64,000 bases of DNA from contig JADJQS010000002.1 in NCBI GenBank assembly GCA_016712635.1, positions 124,001 to 188,000 of the forward strand, in the 5' to 3' direction. Source of the stretch: Gammaproteobacteria bacterium. Lineage in GTDB: Bacteria > Pseudomonadota > Gammaproteobacteria > SZUA-140. Shown piece by piece: positions 15,495 through 23,330 of this stretch; position 1 is the stretch's first letter; each line of letters begins with the position of its first letter. The notes beneath the pieces were generated by a model. The model worked only from the letters and a program-made list of their open reading frames with translations, made no database searches and was not told where the DNA came from. Position numbers and translations under genes: made by a program.

Positions 15495-16742
15495 TCAGAT
15501 CGTCTGGCGATGGCCGTACGGCTTCCACGCCGGCGCGATGACATTGGGCATGGTGGAACGGTTCAAGAGCCATCCCGGGGCCAGGGTGAACTCCCCGTAA
15601 CGCCGGTTGACCGCATCCATCGCGCGATTGACCGAATGCGCCTGGGCGGACGCCGGGTCGAACAGCTCCGCCTGGCCCCGCGCCGGCCGCGGATCGAGCG
15701 CGGTCACCTGCACCTGGAAGATCCCTTCGCCGTGCCACTCTTCCCGTATCACCCTCCGGCACAGCTCCTGCAAGGGACGGCTGTCCTGCGTGGGCACCGG
15801 CGTGCGCAGGCGACCGCCGAGCCAGCCCAGGCGTGTGCGCAAACCGACGGCGTAAATCTGCGCCTCCAGATCATTCCGCCGCAGCCGCGCCGCCACCTTC
15901 TCGCTCATGTGCAGCAGGTAGGTATGGATCAGCTGCGCATCGCGCGTGCCGGGCGGGACCACCTTGCCGTGGCCAAGCGACCTGGGTGCAGACACGATGT
16001 TGCGCACCGGCTCCGGATCCAGGCCCTGGCACATGTACCAGATGCGCCGTCCGGGATTCCCGAAGCGGCGCGCGAGCACGCTGACCGGGAGACGCGCAAC
16101 CTCGCCGCAGGTGCGCGCGCCGTGCCGCGCGAGGTAGCCTCCGATCCCTTCCTTGATGCCGGACAGTTCGGTCACCGGGACGTCGCGCAGCCGGGCGGCG
16201 GCCTCCCACGGCGGGATCAGGATCAGGCCCTCCGGCTTGTCGAGTTTGGCGGCGAACTTGGCCGTGCTCTTGTCGCCGCTCACGCCGATGGAGCATCCGA
16301 GGCCGGAGGCCTCGAAGACCTTGCGCCGCACCAGGCGCGCGATGGTCTCCGGCGGCCCCCACAGACGCTGGCAGCGCGTCACGTCGAGAAATGCCTCGTC
16401 GACGGAAAAGACCTCGACGTCGGGCGTGATCTCCTCCAGCGACTGCATGATCCGCGTCGAGACCGCCGCATAGCGTTCCGGACGCGCCGCGCATTGAATG
16501 AGCTCCGGGCACAGGCGGCGCGCCTCCCGCAGGCGCATGCCGGTGCGCACCCCGAATCGGCGCGCCTCGTAGGAAGAGGTGATGATGCAGGTGCCGGTCA
16601 GGCCGTTGGTCACGGCGACCGGGCGCGCGCGCCAGGCCGGGCGATCGAGCTGCTCGATGCTCGCAAAGAAGGCGTCCATGTCGACCAGGATGACGGCGCG
16701 CGGCCAGAATTGTCCGTTCCCGGCGTGGAGATCCGCGCTCAT
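15495..16742 (-). CDS. Y-family DNA polymerase (DinB/UmuC type)
   Basis: A 415-residue error-prone translesion polymerase. Palm motifs with the catalytic acidic residues are VDMDAFFASIEQ and the later FSVDEAFLDV (SVDE). YEARRFGVRTGM is the family's finger-domain signature; the helix-hairpin-helix (VTELSGIKEGIG) and little-finger domain follow. The C-terminus includes QAELFDP, a possible beta-clamp-binding QxxLF-like peptide. It is the second gene of a LexA-controlled operon, 6 bp after lexA. It is closer in layout to DinB (Pol IV) than to UmuC, and no umuD is present. Confidence 0.88.
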   Translation of the reverse strand: MSADLHAGNGQFWPRAVILVDMDAFFASIEQLDRPAWRARPVAVTNGLTGTCIITSSYEARRFGVRTGMRLREARRLCPELIQCAARPERYAAVSTRIMQSLEEITPDVEVFSVDEAFLDVTRCQRLWGPPETIARLVRRKVFEASGLGCSIGVSGDKSTAKFAAKLDKPEGLILIPPWEAAARLRDVPVTELSGIKEGIGGYLARHGARTCGEVARLPVSVLARRFGNPGRRIWYMCQGLDPEPVRNIVSAPRSLGHGKVVPPGTRDAQLIHTYLLHMSEKVAARLRRNDLEAQIYAVGLRTRLGWLGGRLRTPVPTQDSRPLQELCRRVIREEWHGEGIFQVQVTALDPRPARGQAELFDPASAQAHSVNRAMDAVNRRYGEFTLAPGWLLNRSTMPNVIAPAWKPYGHRQTI

Positions 16743-16748
16743 GCATAC

Positions 16749-17348
16749 TCACCGGTAGCTGCGCAGGACACCGACGACCACGCCCTGGACACGCACCCGC
16801 TCGGCGCTGTAGATCATCGGCGCCAGCGCGGCATTCGCCGCGGTCAGCTGGATACTGCCGTCCTTGCGCCGGTGGAGGCGCTTGAGCGTCGCCTCCTGCT
16901 CGTCGATCAGGGCGACGACGATCGCGCCTTCGCCGGCGTCGCCGCGTGCATCCACGATCACCGTGTCGCCGTCGAGGATGCCGGCCTCGATCATCGAATC
17001 GCCATACACACGCAGGGCATACCGGTTGAGGCCGAGCAGGAAGGCGGTCATATCGAGCGTTCCCTCGCCCGGGATCGCCTCGATCGGCCGGCCGGCGGCG
17101 ATGCGCCCCAGCAGCGGGAGGGTATACGTCTGCGCGGAATCCTGTTCCGTCAGCTCGAGGCCGCGCTTGCGACCCGGAAGCCTGCGCACATGGCCCGCCG
17201 CGATCAGCGCCTGCACGTAGCGATGGACCACACCGCGGGAGCGGATCCCGATACCCGCGGCGATCTCCATCAGACTCGGACTGCGGCCCTGCAGCCGCCA
17301 GTATCTGCGGATAAAGTCCAGGGTCTTCTGTTGTGCGGGCGTCAGCAT
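16749..17348 (-). CDS. lexA: LexA repressor (SOS cassette LexA)
   Basis: A 199-residue SOS repressor-protease. The winged-helix DNA-binding domain (1-65) has SPSLMEIAAGIGIRSRGVVH as the helix-turn-helix. The self-cleavage site is Ala85-Gly86 (GRIAAGRP). The S24 domain has the nucleophile Ser118 (GDSMIEAGI) and the Lys156 base (EATLKRL). It probably represses its own operon with the polymerase and SRAP-like protein via the operator 39 bp upstream. The unusual recognition helix (SRGVVHRYV) fits an operator other than the classical CTGT-N8-ACAG. A second, housekeeping LexA may exist elsewhere. Confidence 0.9.
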   Translation of the reverse strand: MLTPAQQKTLDFIRRYWRLQGRSPSLMEIAAGIGIRSRGVVHRYVQALIAAGHVRRLPGRKRGLELTEQDSAQTYTLPLLGRIAAGRPIEAIPGEGTLDMTAFLLGLNRYALRVYGDSMIEAGILDGDTVIVDARGDAGEGAIVVALIDEQEATLKRLHRRKDGSIQLTAANAALAPMIYSAERVRVQGVVVGVLRSYR

Positions 17349-17386
17349 GAAGGATCTTCGAATCGGCAGTCTCCATCCAGCGTAGA

Positions 17387-17401
17387 GAACATTTGGAGAA
17401 C
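17387..17401 (-). promoter_or_regulatory. Putative LexA operator, GTTC-N7-GTTC
   Basis: On the minus strand GTTCTCCAAATGTTC is a direct repeat of GTTC with exactly seven bases between, ending 39 bp before the lexA ATG. This is the operator architecture known for alphaproteobacterial LexA rather than the gammaproteobacterial palindrome. No CTGT-N8-ACAG site was seen nearby. Confidence 0.5.
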
Positions 17402-17540
17402 TTTCAAGGCATCATCAAAAATTAATCTGCATTAACAGCTTGCAGTTGAAATACAAACAATATCTTAAGTATGGCAAGGGCTGTTCGGGCGCGGAAGCCG
17501 TACAGCCCCCGCCGCGCGCCCGGCCCCGGGAGGGGCCGCT

Positions 17541-18527
17541 TCAGCGCCCGGCGCGCAGCGGCTCGGGTGTGAGCGCCACCTCGATGCGCTGCATACGGCG
17601 CAGCACCTGCAGCGTCAGCGCGGCGCCGACCGGCCAGCGGGCCAGGAAGCGGTGCAGGGAATCGACGCCGTCGACCGGCGTGCCGTTCGCGCCGATGACC
17701 AGATCGCCGACGCGGAGATCGGCGTTGGCGGCCGGGCTGCGCGGCTCGCGCCCGACCACCTCGAAGGCGCGCTCCACCGGCAGCTCCAGCGCACGCACCA
17801 GCCGGCGGTCGAGCCGGCGGTCGCGTCCCGATATCCCGAGATACACCCGGCGCACGCGGCCATGCGCGAGAATCTCGCTCAGGATCCATTCCGCCGTCGC
17901 GGCCGGCACGGCAAAGCCGATGCCCTGCGCCATGGCGATGATCGCGGTATTGATGCCGAGGATCCTGCCGCGGGCGTCCACCAGCGGTCCGCCGGAGTTG
18001 CCCGGATTGAGGGCCGCGGTATGCTGCACGATCCCTTCGATCAGCCGGCCGTGGCGGCTGCGCAGCGAACGCCCGAGCGCGCTGACGACACCGGCCGACA
18101 CCGTTGATTCGAAACCGTACGGATTACCGACCGCGATGACGAGCTGGCCGACGCGGGGCTGCGCGGTTTCGAACAGCTCGGCATACGGCAGCGACGCCGC
18201 CTCGGCCCGTACCACGGCGAGATCGGTCGCCGCATCGCGCCCGACCACCCTCGCCTCCACGCCCTGCCCGTCGCCGAACGAGACCCGCACACGGTCGTGA
18301 TGCTGTACGACGTGTTCATTGGTGAGCAGGTAGCCGTCGGGCGTGACGACCACGCCCGACCCGGCGCCGCCATGCTCGCCCGCCGCGCGTTCGGCGGCGC
18401 CCTTGCCGGACGCGGGCACATAGATGCCCACCACGGCGGGGCCGACGCGCTGCACGGCGCCGACCACGGCCCGCGAGTAGCTGTCCAGCGCCTCGCGTGA
18501 CAAATCGGTCTCGTTCGGATGGTTCAT
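17541..18527 (-). CDS. HtrA/DegP-like trypsin-fold serine protease with one PDZ domain
   Basis: A 328-residue S1C peptidase. The catalytic triad is His72 (TNEHVV), Asp102 (AATDLAVV) and Ser178 (NPGNSGGPLV). A single PDZ domain is at about 230-320 (LRVGDLVIGANGTPVDGVDS). No signal peptide or N-terminal membrane anchor is visible, unlike DegP/DegS, so it may be cytoplasmic or use another start. The ATG at 18527 follows GGGACGGAACC; a start nine codons earlier adds only a charged stretch. It is divergent from pepN, and a protein-quality role is inferred from family. Confidence 0.85.
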   Translation of the reverse strand: MNHPNETDLSREALDSYSRAVVGAVQRVGPAVVGIYVPASGKGAAERAAGEHGGAGSGVVVTPDGYLLTNEHVVQHHDRVRVSFGDGQGVEARVVGRDAATDLAVVRAEAASLPYAELFETAQPRVGQLVIAVGNPYGFESTVSAGVVSALGRSLRSRHGRLIEGIVQHTAALNPGNSGGPLVDARGRILGINTAIIAMAQGIGFAVPAATAEWILSEILAHGRVRRVYLGISGRDRRLDRRLVRALELPVERAFEVVGREPRSPAANADLRVGDLVIGANGTPVDGVDSLHRFLARWPVGAALTLQVLRRMQRIEVALTPEPLRAGR

Positions 18528-18722
18528 GGTTCCGTCCCGGCCGTCGGTCTCCATTCAGATCAAGTGGAGCCTGTCGCGGGTGAATTCAAGCCGGCGCGAG
18601 ACCACGGCGGATGGCGGTCATTCCATCACCACCGGCACATCGCGTATCATGTCGTGCGGCGCATGGCGCCGTCCCCGGCCTCCGTCCACGCAGACCGATT
18701 CAAGACGAACCCGCGAGACCCG

Positions 18723-21350
18723 ATGAAAACCGACACCCCGCAACCCGTCCTGCTCAAGGACTATACGCCGCCGCCCTTCCTGGTCGACCGCGTCGGGCTG
18801 GACTTCGATTTCCGGTCCGGCGAGGTGCGCGTCACCGCCGACCTGGCGATACGGCGCAATCCGGCGGCGCGCGCGGCGCAGGCGCCGTTCATGCTGGACG
18901 GTGAAGAGCTGGAGACGCTCGCGGTATCCCTCGACGGCCGCGCGCTGGATGCGGCACGTTACTCCCTGAACGATACGCAGCTGACGATAGCAGACGTCCC
19001 CGCCGCCTTCACGCTGCAGACCATCGTCCGCATCCGTCCGGACGGCAACACCAAGCTGTCCGGCCTGTACCGCTCCGCCAACGGCTATTTCACCCAGTGC
19101 GAGGCACAGGGTTTCCGCCGCATCACCTGGTTCCCTGACCGCCCTGACGTGATGTCGCGCTACACGGTGACGCTCCGCGCCGACAAGACCGCGCTGCCGC
19201 TGCTGCTGTCGAACGGCAATCCCGTCGGCGAAGGCAAGGATACGGACGGGCGACACTGGGCGCGCTGGGAAGATCCCTTCCCCAAGCCGTGTTACCTGTT
19301 CGCACTGGTGGCAGCCGACCTGGAGATGCTGCACGATACGTATCGAACGACCTCCGGACGCGAGGTCAACCTGGCCATCTATGTCGAACCCGGCAAACTC
19401 GACCAGTGCGCGCACGCGATGGCGGCGCTCAAAAAATCCATGCGCTGGGACGAAGACGTATTCGGCCTCGAATGCGACCTCGACCATTACATGATCGTCG
19501 CCGTCGGCGATTTCAACATGGGTGCGATGGAGAACAAGGGCCTCAACATCTTCAACACCAGGTACGTGCTGGCGCGGCCGGACGTCGCCACCGACGCCGA
19601 TTACACCAATATCGATCGCGTGGTGGCGCACGAATACTTCCACAACTGGACCGGCAACCGCGTCACCTGCCGTGACTGGTTCCAGCTCTCGCTGAAAGAG
19701 GGGCTGACCGTCTTCCGCGACCAGGAGTTCGGCATCGACACGCACGGCAGCATCAGCCGCATCCGCGACGTGCGCAGCCTGCGCGCCGCACAGTTCCCTG
19801 AAGACGCCGGGCCGATGGCGCATCCGGTGCGCCCCGCCACCTATCTCGAGATCAACAACTTCTACACCGCCACGGTCTATCAGAAGGGCGCCGAGGTGGT
19901 GCGCATGATCCAGACGCTGATCGGCAGGGAGGCCTTCCGCCGCGGCATGGATCTCTATTTCGCACGCCACGACGGACAGGCGGTGACCTGCGACGACTTC
20001 GTCGCGGCGATGGCCGCCGCTTCCGGCGCGGACTTCGCGCAGTTCATGCGCTGGTACGATCAGGCCGGCACGCCGCGCATCGAGGCGCGCGGCCGTTACG
20101 ACGCCGCCACGCGCCGTTACGTACTCACCTTGCGACAAGACTGTCCCGGCCACCCGGACAATCGGCCGTACCACATCCCGGTCGCCCTCGGCCTGGTCGG
20201 GCCGGACGGCGCCGATCTGCCGCTGCGCATGAACGATGACACGCACCGCCCGGCGCGGCGCGTGCTGTCGCTCGCCACGACCGCGCAGGAATTCGCCTTC
20301 GAGGACATCGACGCGGCCCCGGTCCCCTCGCTGCTGCGCGGCTTCTCGGCGCCGGTCGTGCTGGACTTCCCGTACACGGACGAGGAACTGGCCCACCTGC
20401 TCGCGCACGACAGCGATCCCTTCAATCGCTGGGAGGCGGGCCAGCGCCTGGCGGGCCGGCTGATCCTCGCCGCCACCGCGACGCTCACCGAAGGCGGCAC
20501 TCCCGCCTGGCCCGCGAGTTTCGCCCGGGCCGCGGCCCGTGTGCTCGCACTGGCCGACGCGGACCCCGCCTTCGCCGCCGAGGCGCTCACCCTGCCGACG
20601 GAAGGCACGCTGGCGGAGCAGATGGAAACGGTCGATCCGGATGCGCTGCACGCCGCGCGCAACGGCCTGCGCCGTTTCCTTGCTCAACAACTCGGCGCGG
20701 AGCTCGCGGACTGCCATGAGCGCCTCGCACCGGCCGGCGCCTACCGCCCGGATACGGCGGACGCCGCGCGACGCGCGCTGCGCAATCTCTGCCTCGGCTA
20801 TCTGACCGAACTGGACACGCCTGCCGCGCGCGCCCTCGCCCTGCGCCAGTTCGAGACGGCGGACAACATGACGGACCAGTTCGCCGCGCTTTCCGCGCTC
20901 GCCCAGTGCCCAGGGCCCGAGCGGCAGCGCGCGCTCGATGATTTTTATTCCTGCTGGCAGCGCGAACCGCTGGTGGTGAACAAATGGCTCATGGTGCAGG
21001 CCACCAGCCGACACCCGGATACCCTCGCCGACGTGACGCGCCTGACCGGCCACGCGGCCTTCGATCTGCGCAACCCGAACAAGGTCTACGCCCTGCTCGG
21101 CGGCTTCGGCGCCAACCACGTGCGCTTCCACGCCGCCGACGGCGCCGGCTACCGCTTCATGGCGGCGCAGATCCTGCACCTCGATGCGATCAACCCGCAG
21201 GTGGCGGCGCGGCTCGCGCGCAGCTTCGATCGATGGCGCCGCTTCGACGCAGCACACCAGGCGCAGGCGCGTATCGCGCTGGAATCGCTGCGCGCCCACC
21301 CGGGGCTGTCGCGCGACGTGTTCGAGATCGTGGAACGCGCGCTTGCCTAG
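18723..21350 (+). CDS. pepN: Aminopeptidase N (M1 zinc metallopeptidase)
   Basis: An 875-residue cytoplasmic exopeptidase that removes N-terminal residues from peptides. The substrate-recognition motif is GAMEN (267-271); the zinc site is HEYFH (303-307) with the third ligand Glu326 in SLKEGLTVF. The length matches E. coli PepN (870) and the C-terminal helical domain is present to the end (HPGLSRDVFEIVERALA). The ATG at 18723 (MKTDTPQPVLLKDYTPPPF) was chosen because it matches the family start; an in-frame extension of 68 codons upstream overlaps the divergent protease gene. Confidence 0.95.
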   Translation: MKTDTPQPVLLKDYTPPPFLVDRVGLDFDFRSGEVRVTADLAIRRNPAARAAQAPFMLDGEELETLAVSLDGRALDAARYSLNDTQLTIADVPAAFTLQTIVRIRPDGNTKLSGLYRSANGYFTQCEAQGFRRITWFPDRPDVMSRYTVTLRADKTALPLLLSNGNPVGEGKDTDGRHWARWEDPFPKPCYLFALVAADLEMLHDTYRTTSGREVNLAIYVEPGKLDQCAHAMAALKKSMRWDEDVFGLECDLDHYMIVAVGDFNMGAMENKGLNIFNTRYVLARPDVATDADYTNIDRVVAHEYFHNWTGNRVTCRDWFQLSLKEGLTVFRDQEFGIDTHGSISRIRDVRSLRAAQFPEDAGPMAHPVRPATYLEINNFYTATVYQKGAEVVRMIQTLIGREAFRRGMDLYFARHDGQAVTCDDFVAAMAAASGADFAQFMRWYDQAGTPRIEARGRYDAATRRYVLTLRQDCPGHPDNRPYHIPVALGLVGPDGADLPLRMNDDTHRPARRVLSLATTAQEFAFEDIDAAPVPSLLRGFSAPVVLDFPYTDEELAHLLAHDSDPFNRWEAGQRLAGRLILAATATLTEGGTPAWPASFARAAARVLALADADPAFAAEALTLPTEGTLAEQMETVDPDALHAARNGLRRFLAQQLGAELADCHERLAPAGAYRPDTADAARRALRNLCLGYLTELDTPAARALALRQFETADNMTDQFAALSALAQCPGPERQRALDDFYSCWQREPLVVNKWLMVQATSRHPDTLADVTRLTGHAAFDLRNPNKVYALLGGFGANHVRFHAADGAGYRFMAAQILHLDAINPQVAARLARSFDRWRRFDAAHQAQARIALESLRAHPGLSRDVFEIVERALA

Positions 21351-21380
21351 CGCAACTCCGGCGCCCCTCCTGCCCGCGCC

Positions 21381-21857
21381 TCAGCATCGCGCCATGGCCT
21401 TGTAGACGCCTGCGCACGCGGCCCCGAATGCCGCATGTGCAAGCAGTGTGATGGCGTCGCGTGCCTGCGCGAACCAGGGGAAGACCAGCGTAAATCCGTA
21501 CAGGTTCACCCCGAACAGCAGCAGCCCGCACGCCACTCCGATCCCCAGCGACGCCGCCCGGCCGCGCCCCGCGATCAGCGGCGCCAGCAGCAACCCGTAG
21601 AGCAGGGAAAGGGACAGATGCACGAGCGTCGCCGCGAGGAAAACCTCGCGCGCAAAACCGCTCGATGACTGCAATACATCACGCCCCAGGACGACGGCGG
21701 CAGTGAGGGCCGCATCCCGCGCCAGCAGCTCCTCCACCGCTGCTCCGGCCATCCACCAGGCCACCATCTGCAGCGCGGTCGCGACGCCTCCCGCGACAAG
21801 GCCGGCACAGGCCGCCGCCCGCCAATCAATCGACCGGAACCGAATCGGGTTTCGCAT
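21381..21857 (-). CDS. Integral membrane protein of unknown function
   Basis: A 158-residue protein with about four hydrophobic helices (AAACAGLVAGGVATALQMVA, FLAATLVHLSLSLLYGLLLA, LGIGVACGLLLFGVNLYGF and the last one ending VYKAMARC). The start at 21857 has AGGTGAG before it. It converges on pepN with a 30-bp gap. I do not recognise a specific family; four-helix proteins of this kind are often annotated as hypothetical. Confidence 0.65.
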   Translation of the reverse strand: MRNPIRFRSIDWRAAACAGLVAGGVATALQMVAWWMAGAAVEELLARDAALTAAVVLGRDVLQSSSGFAREVFLAATLVHLSLSLLYGLLLAPLIAGRGRAASLGIGVACGLLLFGVNLYGFTLVFPWFAQARDAITLLAHAAFGAACAGVYKAMARC

Positions 21858-22033
21858 GGTCTTCTCACCTGTCGGGGCCACACGGACACCGGCCAACGGT
21901 ACGCCCGCCAGGCCGCGCCCAGGCCCCGTATTTTCGAAGGTCTGACATCAAGTTTGAATGGCAAGCCATTTAAAGATCGATCATTACCAACTCACTCTAT
22001 ATATATGCCATGTCCCCAATAATTGTCGGAGTA

Positions 22034-22057
22034 TACATACATTCACGATTGTATATA
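22034..22057 (+). promoter_or_regulatory. AcrR-type operator upstream of the RND operon
   Basis: A 24-bp imperfect palindrome with left half TACATACATT, centre CACG and right half ATTGTATATA, 40 bp before the adaptor ATG. It matches the E. coli AcrR operator (TACATACATT + TGTG + AATGTATGTA) in 19 of 24 positions. A TetR/AcrR gene closes the operon, so autoregulation through this site is likely. A possible -10 (TATAAT) overlaps its right end (22054-22061 region). Confidence 0.6.
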
Positions 22058-22097
22058 TAATCCCGGCTTCGAATCCCAGTCACACGGACCCTCTGCC

Positions 22098-23291
22098 ATG
22101 GCGCCATCACCGTTCAACATCACTCGCAAACGCCCCCTGGACGCTCAACACTCACCGTATCTCCATCTGCCACTCGCGGCAATCTGCATGGCGACGCTGC
22201 TCGCCGGCTGCGGCAAGGGCGATGCGGCGGGCGCGGCGCAGATGCCCGCGATGCCGGTCACCGTGATCGATGCCAGTCCTCAGCAGGTGCCGGTCACCAT
22301 CGAGACCGTCGGCCGGATCGAAGGCTCCAAGGATGTCGAGGTGCGCGCGCGCGTCTCCGGCATCCTGACCGGGCAGTCCTACCGCGAGGGTGACCAGGTG
22401 AAGGCCGGCGCCACGCTGTTCAGCATCGACCGCGCGCCGTTCGAGATCGCGCTCGCGCAGGCCCGTGCCGCCCTGGAACAGGACCAGGCCGATCTCGCGC
22501 AGGCCGAGCGCGAAGCCGCGCGCCTCAAGCCCCTGGTCGAGGAAAAGGCCGTCAGCCGCAAGGAATACGATGACGCCGCCACGGCGCTCGAGGCGACGCG
22601 GGCGGCGGTCGCGGCCAGCGCGGCCAGCGTGCGCGACGCCGAGCTCAACCTGTCCTACACCGACGTGGCCGCACCGATCGCCGGCGTCACCGGCCGCGCG
22701 CAGCATTCCCTCGGCACGCTGGTCACCGCCGGCGCCGATTCCAGCCTGCTCACCACGATGAACAGCATCGACCCGGTGTGGGTGCGCTTTTCATTCTCCG
22801 AGCAGGAGATGCTGCAGCTGCGCAAACAGCGCGGCAACGCCGCGGTGAAGCTGGTCCTTGCCGACGGCAGCACCTATGCCGCCACCGGCAGGCTCAATTT
22901 CACCGCCTCGACCGTGGATACGCAGACCGGCATGGTGCAGATGCGCGCCGAGTTCGCCAACCCCGACCGGCTGCTGCTGCCCGGACAGTTCACGCGCGTC
23001 CAGGTGATCATCGGCGAACGCGAGGCGTACCTGGTGCCGCAGGCCGCACTGGCGCAGACCGAGCAGGGCAAGGTCCTCTTCACCGTCGCGCCGGACAACA
23101 CCGTGGCGCCGCGCCCGGTGGAGACCGCCGGCTGGTCGAACCACGACTGGGTGGTCACGCAGGGGCTGGCGCCCGGCGACAGGATCATCGTCGACAACCT
23201 GATGAAGCTGCGGCCAGGCGCAGCGGTCGCACCCCATGCGCCCGGCGCAGGACCCGGCGCACCCGCGGGCGCGCCCGCGGCGAAACCCTGA
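22098..23291 (+). CDS. RND efflux periplasmic adaptor (AcrA/MexA family)
   Basis: A 397-residue membrane fusion protein anchored as a lipoprotein (lipobox LLAGC in MATLLAGCGKG). It has barrel-sandwich (RVSGILTGQSYREGDQVKAG), alpha-hairpin coiled coil (QARAALEQDQADLAQAEREA) and beta-barrel/MP domains (DPVWVRFSFSEQEML; GMVQMRAEFANPDRLLLPGQ). It links the inner-membrane pump to the outer-membrane channel. It is first in the adaptor-pump-channel-tetR operon. The start at 22098 (MAPSPFNITRK) lies downstream of the operator; the lipoprotein signal begins about 30 residues in, so a later start is possible. Confidence 0.85.
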   Translation: MAPSPFNITRKRPLDAQHSPYLHLPLAAICMATLLAGCGKGDAAGAAQMPAMPVTVIDASPQQVPVTIETVGRIEGSKDVEVRARVSGILTGQSYREGDQVKAGATLFSIDRAPFEIALAQARAALEQDQADLAQAEREAARLKPLVEEKAVSRKEYDDAATALEATRAAVAASAASVRDAELNLSYTDVAAPIAGVTGRAQHSLGTLVTAGADSSLLTTMNSIDPVWVRFSFSEQEMLQLRKQRGNAAVKLVLADGSTYAATGRLNFTASTVDTQTGMVQMRAEFANPDRLLLPGQFTRVQVIIGEREAYLVPQAALAQTEQGKVLFTVAPDNTVAPRPVETAGWSNHDWVVTQGLAPGDRIIVDNLMKLRPGAAVAPHAPGAGPGAPAGAPAAKP

Positions 23292-23330
23292 GTCCCGGAC
23301 GTCGGCATAACCATTCGGCGGTAAACACCC

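Noticed and set aside
18618..21299. An 893-codon minus-strand frame opposite pepN
   Set aside because: High GC at third positions keeps antisense frames open. It has no recognisable motif, while the plus strand encodes complete PepN.
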